Source of the DNA: Aurantimonas sp036252795
Lineage (GTDB): Bacteria; Pseudomonadota; Alphaproteobacteria; Rhizobiales; Rhizobiaceae
Length of the DNA stretch: 38,346 nucleotides
Assembly (NCBI GenBank): GCA_036252795.1
Contig: DASYHY010000186.1
Span: 1-38,346 of the forward strand
Direction: 5' to 3'
Shown: positions 1-7,533 of the stretch, piece after piece
Layout of the letters: each line of letters begins with the position of its first letter
How positions within the stretch are numbered: the stretch's first letter is position 1
Position numbers and translations under genes: made by a program
The notes under the pieces: model-generated
The model's input: only the letters and a program-made list of their open reading frames with translations
What the model was told of the DNA's origin: nothing
Database searches by the model: none

Positions 1-2780
1 GCGTCCTTCACGTCATCCACGAGGTCGTAGATGATGTTGTAGTAGCGGATCTCGATGCCTTCGCGCTCGGCCGCCTCGCGGGCCTGCTTGTTGGCCCTGA
101 CGTTGAAGCCGATGATCGCGGCACGCGACGCGCCGGCAAGGGCGATGTCGGATTCGGTGATCGCTCCCGCACCGGAATGAACGATGCGCGCCCGCACCTC
201 GTCGGTGCCGAGCTTGTCGAGCGCCCCGGCGATCGCCTCGATCGAGCCCTGGACGTCGCCCTTGATGAGGAGCGGAAACTCCTTCAGGCCGGTGTCCTGG
301 AGCTGCGACATCATCTGCTCGAGCGAGCCGCGCTGGCCGGCATTCTTGGCCACCTGCTTCTCGCGCGCCACCCGCTGGCGGTACTCGGCGATCTCGCGGG
401 CCTTCGACTCGTTCTCCACCACCGCGAAGCGGTCGCCGGCGAGCGGCGTGCCCTGCATGCCGAGCACCTCGACCGGCATCGACGGCGGGGCTTCCTTCAG
501 CTGGACGCCCTTGTCGGTGACCAGTGCGCGGACGCGGCCCCATTCGTCGCCGGCAACGACGATGTCGCCGAGCTTCAGCGTACCGGTCTGGACGAGGACG
601 GTGGCGACCGGCCCGCGGCCCTTGTCGAGCTGAGCCTCGATCACGACGCCTTCGGCGGTTCGGGCGGGATCGGCCCGCAGCTCGAGGATTTCCGCCTGCA
701 GGAGGATCGCGTCGAGCAGCTTGTCGAGATTGGTGCCCTTGAGGGCCGAGACCTCGACGTCGAGAACCTCGCCGCCCATCGACTCCACGAAGACCTCGTG
801 CTGCAGCAGTGCGTTGCGCACCTTGCTCGCGTCGGCGCCCGGCTTGTCGATCTTGTTGATCGCCACGATGATCGGGACACCCGCCGACTTGGCGTGATTG
901 ATCGACTCGATGGTCTGCGGCATCACGCTGTCGTCCGCCGCCACGACCAGGATCGCGATATCGGTGGCCTGCGCGCCACGAGCACGCATGGCGGTGAAGG
1001 CGGCGTGGCCCGGCGTGTCGATGAAGGTGACCTTCTGGCCGTTCTGCTCGACCTGGTAGGCACCGATATGCTGGGTAATGCCGCCGGCCTCGCCGGAGAC
1101 GACGCTGGTCTTGCGGATCGCGTCGAGGAGCGAGGTCTTGCCGTGATCGACATGGCCCATGATGGTCACGACCGGCGGCCGCGACACCGACTTCTCCGGA
1201 TCGTCAACGACGTTGAAGATGCCTTCCTCGACGTCGGACTCCGCCACGCGGCGAACCGTGTGGCCGAATTCCGAGGCGATGAGTTCCGCCATGTCGGGCT
1301 CGATGATGTCGCCCGGCTTCATCATCTGTCCCTGCTGCATGAGGAACTTGATGACGTCGACGGAACGCTCCGACATGCGGTTGGCGAGTTCCTGGATGCT
1401 GATGGTCTCTGGAATAATCACTTCGCGCGCAATCTTCTCTCGCGGCTGGTTCTGCTGCGAGCGCTTGAATTTCTCCTGGCGGCGACGGATCGACGACAGC
1501 GATCGGCCGCGGGCGCCCTCCTCGGAGGTGAGCGCCTTGTCGAGCGTCAGCTTGCCGCGGCGACGGCCGTCATCACGATCGGGACGCGCCGGCTTCGGTG
1601 CCTCGGCGGGAGCGCCGCGAAGGGGACGCCGGGCACCCGGACGGGCGCGGGCGGCTTCGTCCTCGTCGGCGCCGGGACGCCGACGCGGCTCGGCTTTGGT
1701 GCCGCGGGCGGCGGCCGCCTCGGCATCGGCCGGCGAAACGACGGCGGCAGCAGGCTGTCCGCGGCGTTCGGCCTCGGCCTCGGCCTTGCGGCGCGCGGCG
1801 GCCTCGGCCTCGAGCCGGGCATTCTCCTCTGCCTGACGGCGCTCGGATTCCGCCCGTTCGCGCTGACGGCGCTCGTCCTCGGCGACCCGGCGGGCCTCTT
1901 CCTCGCGGAACAGGCGCCGATCCTCGGCCTCGCGCTGCTTGGCAAGTTCGAGCGCGCGGCGGCGCGCGTCCATCTCACGCGATGAAAGGTCGCTCAAGAC
2001 GGCGCCACGCGGCTGGCGGGCACCGGGCGCAGCCGTGGCGGCAGGCCGACGGTCGTCACGGCCGCCGGGACGACCCTGCGCCTGGCCCGGACGTGCCGGT
2101 CCGCCGGCATTCTGCTGCGGCCGACCCTGCGGCGAGCCACCCGTCCGCGGTGCGGCGGAAGCCGGACGCGCGCCGGAGGGACCGCCGGCCGGACGAGCGG
2201 CGGCAGGGGCGGCAGGGGCGGCAGGCGTTGCGGCGGCAGAGGTTGCTGCGGCAGCCGGCGGCGTCGAAGGCTCGGCAGCCGGCGGCGTCTCGGTCTTCGG
2301 CGCGGCGGCCTCCGTTGGCGCGGGAGTCGGGGCAGCCTCCGACTTGGGAGCCTCCGGAGCCGGCTCCGGGCTCCTGGCCTCGACCGTCTGCGGTGCCGGC
2401 GTCTCCTCGACGGGCGCCGGTGCCTTGGCGGCAGGCGCCTCGCCGGGCTTCGGGCCGAGCTGGATCTGCGGCGGCCGACCGCCGACCTGCGGCGGCGTCG
2501 GCGGCGGGGCCGACTGCGTGGCGGGTGCCGCTTGTGCGGCGGCAGCCGGAGCCGGCTGCGGCGCGCGCGGCTTCAGGCCGGCCGCGACGGACGGCGCGGC
2601 TTCCCGCTCCTCCGGCTTGGCGACCCGCCGCTTCTTGGTCTCGACCACGACGTTCTTCGTGCGACCATGCGAAAAATTCTGCCGAACGGTCGACTGCTCG
2701 ACGCCGCCCCGCTTCAGGGTCAGGGTCTTCTTCGTGCTCACGCTCAGCGTCTTGTCGTCGCCGGACTTGGTATCGCTCAT
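1..2780 (-). CDS. infB: Translation initiation factor IF-2 (3' end cut by window edge)
   Basis: IF-2 is the GTPase that brings initiator tRNA to the 30S subunit and promotes subunit joining. About 926 codons are present and the C-terminal domain IV is missing beyond base 1. The first 60 residues are the alphaproteobacterial type with a basic stretch ending ETKKRR. A long Ala/Pro-rich linker follows, then a charged Arg/Glu helix at about residues 265-375. An IF2_N-like segment (IPETISIQELANRM) lies near residue 455. The GTPase domain shows GHVDHGKT at about residue 542, DTPGHAAF and NKID. The last visible residues (IRYYNIIYDLVDDVKDA) are typical of the end of domain III. The ATG directly follows the ylxR TAG stop, so translation is probably coupled. 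infB is the last visible gene of the rimP-nusA-ylxR-infB series. Confidence 0.97.
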   Translation of the reverse strand, partial: MSDTKSGDDKTLSVSTKKTLTLKRGGVEQSTVRQNFSHGRTKNVVVETKKRRVAKPEEREAAPSVAAGLKPRAPQPAPAAAAQAAPATQSAPPPTPPQVGGRPPQIQLGPKPGEAPAAKAPAPVEETPAPQTVEARSPEPAPEAPKSEAAPTPAPTEAAAPKTETPPAAEPSTPPAAAATSAAATPAAPAAPAAARPAGGPSGARPASAAPRTGGSPQGRPQQNAGGPARPGQAQGRPGGRDDRRPAATAAPGARQPRGAVLSDLSSREMDARRRALELAKQREAEDRRLFREEEARRVAEDERRQRERAESERRQAEENARLEAEAAARRKAEAEAERRGQPAAAVVSPADAEAAAARGTKAEPRRRPGADEDEAARARPGARRPLRGAPAEAPKPARPDRDDGRRRGKLTLDKALTSEEGARGRSLSSIRRRQEKFKRSQQNQPREKIAREVIIPETISIQELANRMSERSVDVIKFLMQQGQMMKPGDIIEPDMAELIASEFGHTVRRVAESDVEEGIFNVVDDPEKSVSRPPVVTIMGHVDHGKTSLLDAIRKTSVVSGEAGGITQHIGAYQVEQNGQKVTFIDTPGHAAFTAMRARGAQATDIAILVVAADDSVMPQTIESINHAKSAGVPIIVAINKIDKPGADASKVRNALLQHEVFVESMGGEVLDVEVSALKGTNLDKLLDAILLQAEILELRADPARTAEGVVIEAQLDKGRGPVATVLVQTGTLKLGDIVVAGDEWGRVRALVTDKGVQLKEAPPSMPVEVLGMQGTPLAGDRFAVVENESKAREIAEYRQRVAREKQVAKNAGQRGSLEQMMSQLQDTGLKEFPLLIKGDVQGSIEAIAGALDKLGTDEVRARIVHSGAGAITESDIALAGASRAAIIGFNVRANKQAREAAEREGIEIRYYNIIYDLVDDVKD
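2200..2225. repeat. Tandem 9-bp repeat inside the infB linker
   Basis: The unit GCGGCAGGG occurs twice in full and once nearly complete. On the minus strand it encodes Pro-Ala-Ala steps in the low-complexity linker of IF-2. The unit is a multiple of three, so gain or loss of copies would keep the reading frame. Confidence 0.75.
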
Positions 2781-3548
2781 CTACGCTTCCGCTTCCTGCG
2801 CGGGGTCGATCCCGCGCCCTTCAACTTGCCCGGAGCGTCGCTCTGAAGGCGCTCCCGTGTCGTTCAATTTCTCAGTCGCGGCCGCCTCGCGCCCGAATGG
2901 GGCGTCGCCGGAAACCGATCCGGGGTTTGAACCCCGATATTTGTCGAGCGCCGCCAGGCGCTTTGCCGCAGCCGAGCCCGCGTCACCGGCAAGGATGGCT
3001 GCATGTATCACATTCCCGCCGCCCAAAGCCAAACCCAATTCGTCCGCAGTAAACAGACGCAGAGCCGCGACGGCCGGTTCCGACCGGGACCCGGCGGCCG
3101 CGCGACGGGCCGAATCCAGCTTGCGCAACCCGTCCGCCGCCGCGTCGGACGCCTGCACCAGAAGCAGCGCGCGCCCGGTGCGTACCGCTGCCTCGGCCTT
3201 GGTGGCCCCGGTCACCAACTGCCCGGCCTTGCGGGCCAGGCCCAGCGAACCGAGCGCCGCCTTCGCCAGCAACCCGTCGACCAGCGCCCCCAGTTCCGGG
3301 GCCGCCTGTACCTCGGCCTTCAGCGCCCGGCCGAACAGCTTGCGACGCACCGCCTCGTCCACCGACGCCCGATCCATCGACACGTGCGCGCCGCGGCCCG
3401 GCAGCTTGCGCCGCAGGTCCGGCACCACCGCGCCTTCAGGGCCGCGCACGAAGCGGATCAGATCCTCCGGCGCCCGGGCCCGGCGCGTGACGATGCAGGT
3501 GCGGTCGTTCAGTTCCGCCTCCACCACCACGTCCGGGTCGTCATTCAC
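2781..3548 (-). CDS. ylxR: YlxR-family RNA-binding protein with C-terminal L7Ae-like domain
   Basis: This 255-residue protein has an N-terminal YlxR (DUF448) domain, recognised by RTCIVTRR near residue 16, FVRGPEG, and the PGRGAHVSMD motif near residue 50. A second region at about residues 85-200 (LGLARKAGQLVTGATKAEAAVRTGRALLLV) resembles the L7Ae/L30e RNA-binding fold, the usual arrangement in alphaproteobacteria. The last 45 residues are a charged tail. The start is a GTG, 8 bases after the nusA stop, and the stop abuts the infB ATG. Its place between nusA and infB supports a role in RNA metabolism or translation. The Bacillus YlxR has been linked to RNase P, but that role has not been shown for this two-domain form. 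Confidence 0.9.
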   Translation of the reverse strand: MNDDPDVVVEAELNDRTCIVTRRARAPEDLIRFVRGPEGAVVPDLRRKLPGRGAHVSMDRASVDEAVRRKLFGRALKAEVQAAPELGALVDGLLAKAALGSLGLARKAGQLVTGATKAEAAVRTGRALLLVQASDAAADGLRKLDSARRAAAGSRSEPAVAALRLFTADELGLALGGGNVIHAAILAGDAGSAAAKRLAALDKYRGSNPGSVSGDAPFGREAAATEKLNDTGAPSERRSGQVEGRGIDPAQEAEA

Positions 3549-3556
3549 CGCCGTCG

Positions 3557-5167
3557 TCAGACCGCCGGCTCCTCGGCCTCGGCCTCTTCGTCGGCCTCGA
3601 TCTCCGGCTCCGCCAGATCCGCCTCGGTGATCCAGCCCGCCTTCAGACGAGCCCCCAGCACCATCTGGTCGGCGGCGGCACGCGAGATCTCGAACTTGCT
3701 CAACGCACCCGGGAAGCGCTTGGTCTCACCATCCTTGCGTTCAGTCCAGCCGATGAGATCGTCCGCCGCGCAGCCGGCGAAGTCCTCCATCGTCTTGATG
3801 TCTTCCTCGCCGAGCGCCACCAGCATCTCGGTGGTCAGCCCGTCGATCTCCTTCAGCTCGTCGGCGACCCCCAACTCGACGCGCCTTGCGTCGAATTCGG
3901 CCTCGCGCCGCTCCAGATACTCGCGCGCCCGGGCCTGGATCTCGCCGGCCGTCTCGTCGTCGAAGCCCTCGATCGCGGCGACTTCGTCGGTGTCGACATA
4001 GGCGACTTCCTCGACGCTGGCGAAGCCTTCCGACGCCAGCAGCTGGGCCACCATCTCATCGACGTTCAGGGCGTTCATGAAGATTTCCGAACGCTCCAGG
4101 AACTCCTTCTGGCGCCGTTCCGATTCTTCCTGCTCGGTCAGGATGTCGATGTCCCAGCCGGTCAGCTGCGAGGCCAGCCGGACGTTCTGGCCGCGACGGC
4201 CGATCGCCAGTGATAGCTGGTCATCCGGGACGACGACTTCAATCCGCTCGGCGTCCTCATCGAGCACGACCTTGGAGACTTCGGCCGGCTGCAGGGCGTT
4301 GACGAGGAAGGATGCCGCATCCGGCGACCACGGGATGATGTCGATCTTCTCGCCCTGGAGTTCGCCGACGACGGCCTGGACGCGCGAGCCGCGCATGCCG
4401 ACGCAGGCGCCGACCGGGTCGACCGAGGAGTCGCTCGAGATGACGGCGATCTTGGCGCGCGAGCCCGGATCGCGGGCCACCGCCTTGATGGTGATGATGC
4501 CGTCGTAGATCTCCGGCACTTCCATGGTGAAGAGCTTGGCCATGAACTGCGGGTGGGTACGCGACAGGAAGATCTGCGGCCCGCGCTGCTCGCGGCGCAC
4601 GTCGTAGACGAAGGCACGCACCCGGTCGCCGTAGCGGAAGAGCTCCCGCGGGATCTGCTCGTCCCGGCGGATGATGCCCTCGCCGCGACCGAGGTCGACG
4701 ATAACGTTGCCATACTCGACGCGCTTGACCGTGCCGTTGACGATCTCGCCGACGCGGTCCTTGAACTCCTCGTACTGGCGGTCGCGCTCGGCCTCGCGGA
4801 CCTTCTGCACGATCACCTGCTTGGCCGACTGGGCGGCGATCCGACCGAAATCCATCGGCGGCAGCTGCTCGGCGATGAAGTCGCCCGGCTCGGCGTCGGG
4901 ATTCTTGTCGCGCGCCAGGTCGAGATGGATCTGGATGTTCGGATCCTCGACCTCCTCGACGACCTCGAGCAGGCGCTGCAGCCGCATCTCACCGGTCTTG
5001 GTGTTGATGTCGACGCGAATGTTGGTCTCTTGCCCGTACCGCGAGCGCGCGGCCTTCTGGATCGCGTCGGCCATGGCGCCGATCACGATCTCGCGGTCGA
5101 TCGACTTTTCGCGCGCGACTGCGTCGGCGATCTGCAGAAGCTCGAGCCTGTTCGCACTCACTGCCAT
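3557..5167 (-). CDS. nusA: Transcription termination/antitermination factor NusA
   Basis: NusA binds RNA polymerase and nascent RNA and modulates pausing, termination and antitermination. The 536 residues show the N-terminal polymerase-binding domain (about 1-125), an S1 domain (NGTVKRVEYGNVIVDLGRGEG, near 140), tandem KH domains (about 230-345, with GACVGMRGSRVQAV and LAIGRRGQNVRLA), and two C-terminal acidic helix-hairpin-helix repeats (about 375-510). The C-terminal repeats are also present in Escherichia coli NusA. An AGGAGA ribosome binding site lies 8 bases before the ATG. The gene follows rimP after 95 bases and precedes ylxR by 8 bases, the standard rimP-nusA-ylxR-infB order. Confidence 0.97.
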   Translation of the reverse strand: MAVSANRLELLQIADAVAREKSIDREIVIGAMADAIQKAARSRYGQETNIRVDINTKTGEMRLQRLLEVVEEVEDPNIQIHLDLARDKNPDAEPGDFIAEQLPPMDFGRIAAQSAKQVIVQKVREAERDRQYEEFKDRVGEIVNGTVKRVEYGNVIVDLGRGEGIIRRDEQIPRELFRYGDRVRAFVYDVRREQRGPQIFLSRTHPQFMAKLFTMEVPEIYDGIITIKAVARDPGSRAKIAVISSDSSVDPVGACVGMRGSRVQAVVGELQGEKIDIIPWSPDAASFLVNALQPAEVSKVVLDEDAERIEVVVPDDQLSLAIGRRGQNVRLASQLTGWDIDILTEQEESERRQKEFLERSEIFMNALNVDEMVAQLLASEGFASVEEVAYVDTDEVAAIEGFDDETAGEIQARAREYLERREAEFDARRVELGVADELKEIDGLTTEMLVALGEEDIKTMEDFAGCAADDLIGWTERKDGETKRFPGALSKFEISRAAADQMVLGARLKAGWITEADLAEPEIEADEEAEAEEPAV

Positions 5168-5262
5168 TTGTCGGTTCTCCTGAATTCAGCCCCTGCCGCG
5201 CCTTTGGCGCGGCGGCTCCCTGTCGTCCAGCGGGCCGATGGCGCCGCAATCGCTTCTTGTCG

Positions 5263-5868
5263 TCAGTGCGGCCGCTCGGGCGCCTCGTCCGCGGCATCGT
5301 CTTCCTGCGGCTCGCCCCTCGCCTTGCGGGCCGCCTTGTCCGCCTTCAGCGACGCCTCGACGAGATCGTCGGTGAGGATCAGCCGCGCCTCGCCGATGGC
5401 GTCGAAGGGGATTTCCACGGTCGCCGCCTCGTCGGGAGCCGGCTGGTCCCGCTCCACCGTGATGGCGTCCTCGCCGACCTTGACGATCTTGCCGCGGTAG
5501 CGCTTGCGCTCGTTGATCAGCCGCGTCGTCTCGAGCTTCATCAGGAAGCCCGCCCAGATCTCGAAATCGGTCTTGCGCACCAGCGGGCGGTCGATCCCCG
5601 GCGAGGAAACTTCCAGGTGATAGGGCTTGTCGATCGGATCGTCGACGTCAAGGACGGGCGAAACGCCCCGCGAAACGGCTTCGCAGCCCTCCACCGTCAT
5701 CGTACCGTCCGGGCGCTCGGCCATGATCTGCACGGTCATGCCGTTCAGGCCGGAGATGCGGACCCGCACCAGACGATAGCCGAGCTGCTCGATCGCCGGC
5801 TCGACGATTCCGGCGATGGTGGCCTCGAGCCCCTGTTCCTTGACGATACGCTGATCTGCGGTGATCAC
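5263..5868 (-). CDS. rimP: Ribosome maturation factor RimP
   Basis: RimP is needed for maturation of the 30S subunit. The 201-residue product contains the RimP core: PAIEQLGYRLVRVRI near residue 25, then CEAVSRGVSPVLDV, YHLEVSSPGIDRPL and FEIWAGFLMKLET. The tail after about residue 180 is charged. I chose the GTG start giving MITADQRIVKEQG because GGAG lies four bases upstream and family alignment begins here. A longer ATG start at 5967 would add 33 low-complexity residues and seems less likely. It leads the nusA-ylxR-infB group, and a terminator at 5983-6012 isolates it from trmB, so its promoter should lie within about 110 bases upstream. I could not pick that promoter out clearly. Confidence 0.93.
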   Translation of the reverse strand: MITADQRIVKEQGLEATIAGIVEPAIEQLGYRLVRVRISGLNGMTVQIMAERPDGTMTVEGCEAVSRGVSPVLDVDDPIDKPYHLEVSSPGIDRPLVRKTDFEIWAGFLMKLETTRLINERKRYRGKIVKVGEDAITVERDQPAPDEAATVEIPFDAIGEARLILTDDLVEASLKADKAARKARGEPQEDDAADEAPERPH

Positions 5869-5982
5869 GTTGCTCCGAAATCGCTGCGGTCCGGATCCTG
5901 CCGAACCGGACGGGTGGTCCTGCTGCGGGCGCTCGGCGGGCTCCTGCGGACCGCGCCGTCGCGGCAATCAGGTCCCTGAAAC

Positions 5983-6012
5983 AAAAAAGAGCGGGACCGG
6001 CAGGACCCACTC
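5983..6012 (-). terminator. Rho-independent terminator between trmB and rimP
   Basis: On the minus strand a 10-base stem (GAGTGGGTCC / GGTCCCGCTC) with a four-base loop TGCC is followed by TTTTTTGTTT. The stem has one G-U wobble and one U-U mismatch. It lies about 110 bases after the trmB stop and upstream of the rimP GTG, so it should end trmB transcription. Confidence 0.75.
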
Positions 6013-6121
6013 TCACGATCGCATCGCAGAGAATTTCCGCTTCCTATACAAGTTTCCCGCCGCCGCATCAAGTCGCCGCCAGACCTTACGTCCTGCCGCC
6101 GCTGGCCGCTCGGCCCGCAGC

Positions 6122-6835
6122 CTACACCCGCCGGAAGGTCAGGTAGGCGGGGCGGCGTCCCTCGCGGAGCGCCTTGGCCTCGTAGCGGGTGCCGGGCCAG
6201 CCTTCGAAGGGCTCGTGCCAATCGGCCGCGCGCGAGGCGACCCAGGCGAAAGCCTCGTGGTCCCGGCAGTGGCGCAGCGTCCAGTCGACATAGGTGTCGA
6301 TGTCCGAGGCGAAGCGGAACATCCCGCCCGGCGCCAGCACGCGCGCGAAACGATCCAGGTTGCGCGCGTTGACGAAGCGGCGCTTGAAGTGTCGCTTCTT
6401 CGGCCAGGGATCGGGATAGAGCAGGTCGATCCCGGCGAGGCTCGCATCGGGCAGCCAGTCGAGCAGCCGCGTCGCGTCGTCGTCGTAGAGGCGCAGATTG
6501 GGACGCGGCGCGGACGCCACCGCAGAGAGGAGCTTCGCCATGCCATTGACGAACGGCTCGACGCCGATGAAGCTTTTCTCCGGCAGCCGGTCCGCCTCGG
6601 CCAGGAGATGCTCGCCGCCGCCGAAGCCGATTTCCAGATGGACGGCCTCGACCGGGACGGCAAACAGCGCGGCGAGCGTCGCCGGCACGGGCCCGCCCGG
6701 ATCGACCCGCAATTGCGGCAGCAGCGTCTCGAACAGGTTCGCCTGGCCCGGGCGCAGCCGTGGCCCCTTCAATCGGCCGAAAAACGCCTCGCGGGCGCGT
6801 TCCCGGCGCGGGACGGCGGTGGGGTCGTTCTCCAT
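6122..6835 (-). CDS. trmB: tRNA (guanine-N7-)-methyltransferase
   Basis: TrmB makes m7G46 in the variable loop of tRNAs using S-adenosylmethionine. The 237 residues show the family signatures: HLEIGFGGGEHLL (SAM-binding loop, near residue 70), FIGVEPFVNG, LLYPDPWPKKRHFKRRFV (near 150), and the C-terminal TRYEAKALREGR. I start at the ATG giving MENDPTAVPRRE because the matching family region begins there. An upstream ATG in the same frame would add 41 unlikely residues. In related genomes metK, which supplies the methyl donor, usually lies directly upstream. Here a 141-base gap separates trmB from the HTH gene and contains no metK. Confidence 0.94.
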   Translation of the reverse strand: MENDPTAVPRRERAREAFFGRLKGPRLRPGQANLFETLLPQLRVDPGGPVPATLAALFAVPVEAVHLEIGFGGGEHLLAEADRLPEKSFIGVEPFVNGMAKLLSAVASAPRPNLRLYDDDATRLLDWLPDASLAGIDLLYPDPWPKKRHFKRRFVNARNLDRFARVLAPGGMFRFASDIDTYVDWTLRHCRDHEAFAWVASRAADWHEPFEGWPGTRYEAKALREGRRPAYLTFRRV

Positions 6836-6919
6836 GGCGAAGGCAAGGTCCGTCTGGCGTTTCAGCGGCAGAAAGCGACGATCCGCCGGACAAGGGCGCG
6901 AGCAATCCGCTTGCGGCGG

Positions 6920-6948
6920 CATTTGCGACAGGCGGGCAGGCGCGTCAA
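6920..6948 (-). promoter_or_regulatory. Possible promoter for trmB
   Basis: On the minus strand TTGACG (preceded by C, fitting the alphaproteobacterial CTTGAC form) is followed after 17 bases by CAAATG. The -35 is good and the -10 is weak. It lies in the 141-base gap upstream of trmB. Confidence 0.35.
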
Positions 6949-6976
6949 GGCCGGGCAACGAAGGCCCGGGTCGCAG

Positions 6977-7420
6977 TCAGGCTTCGGCTTCCGGCGCCGA
7001 CGCGGTATCGGCGAGCGTGCGGACCAGGTCGATCACCCGGCGGCGCACCTTGGGGTCGGCGATGCGCACGAAGGCCCGGTTGAGCTGAAGCCCCTCGGAG
7101 GAGGACAGGAAATCCACGACGTAGTCGGGTCCGGAAGACTCGCTGAAGCCGTTCTTGCCGTCGACCCCGCCCGGCGCGTCCTCGAAGAAGAACGCCACCG
7201 GGACGTTGAGCACCTCCGACATCCGCTGCAGGCGGCTGGCGCCGATGCGGTTTGAGCCCTTCTCGTATTTCTGGATCTGCTGGAAGGTGATGCCGAGGCT
7301 CTCGCCGAGCTTTTCCTGGCTCATGCCGAGCATGGTCCGGCGCAGACGAACCCGCGAGCCGACATGCGTGTCGACCGGATTCGGCTTCTTCTTGTTCTCC
7401 AGCATCGGAAGCGTTTTCAT
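6977..7420 (-). CDS. XRE-family transcriptional regulator (PhrR/PraR type)
   Basis: The 147-residue protein has a Cro/CI-type helix-turn-helix at about residues 20-78: VGSRVRLRRTMLGMSQEKL, then GITFQQIQKYEKGSNRIGASRL and FFFEDAPG. The C-terminal half is helical with no recognised ligand domain. It closely resembles the small rhizobial regulators next to lnt, such as the acid-inducible PhrR of Sinorhizobium and PraR, which affects biofilm and symbiosis genes. That link rests on motif memory and gene position. I start at MKTLPMLENKKK, with GGGA five bases upstream; a second ATG five codons later is possible. It follows lnt after 109 bases and probably has its own promoter. Confidence 0.85.
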   Translation of the reverse strand: MKTLPMLENKKKPNPVDTHVGSRVRLRRTMLGMSQEKLGESLGITFQQIQKYEKGSNRIGASRLQRMSEVLNVPVAFFFEDAPGGVDGKNGFSESSGPDYVVDFLSSSEGLQLNRAFVRIADPKVRRRVIDLVRTLADTASAPEAEA

Positions 7421-7504
7421 CCTTGTCCCGCCGAACTCAAACGGCGGCACCCGTCGCGCGTCGCCAGCCATCCGGGATCGATGACGATCGTCCCGCGAAT
7501 CTCG

Positions 7505-7533
7505 GCCTAGGCGGTGTGCCGCGGAGCTGTCAA
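7505..7533 (-). promoter_or_regulatory. Possible promoter for the HTH regulator, overlapping the lnt stop
   Basis: A perfect TTGACA -35 on the minus strand (7528-7533) overlaps the last codons of lnt. After 17 bases comes CTAGGC, a poor -10. The distance to the regulator ATG is about 85 bases. The -35 is convincing and the -10 is not. Confidence 0.35.

Noticed and set aside
177..1985. 602-codon open frame on the plus strand opposite infB
   Set aside because: Antisense reading of the IF-2 gene; composition is His/Asp/Leu-rich with no motif.
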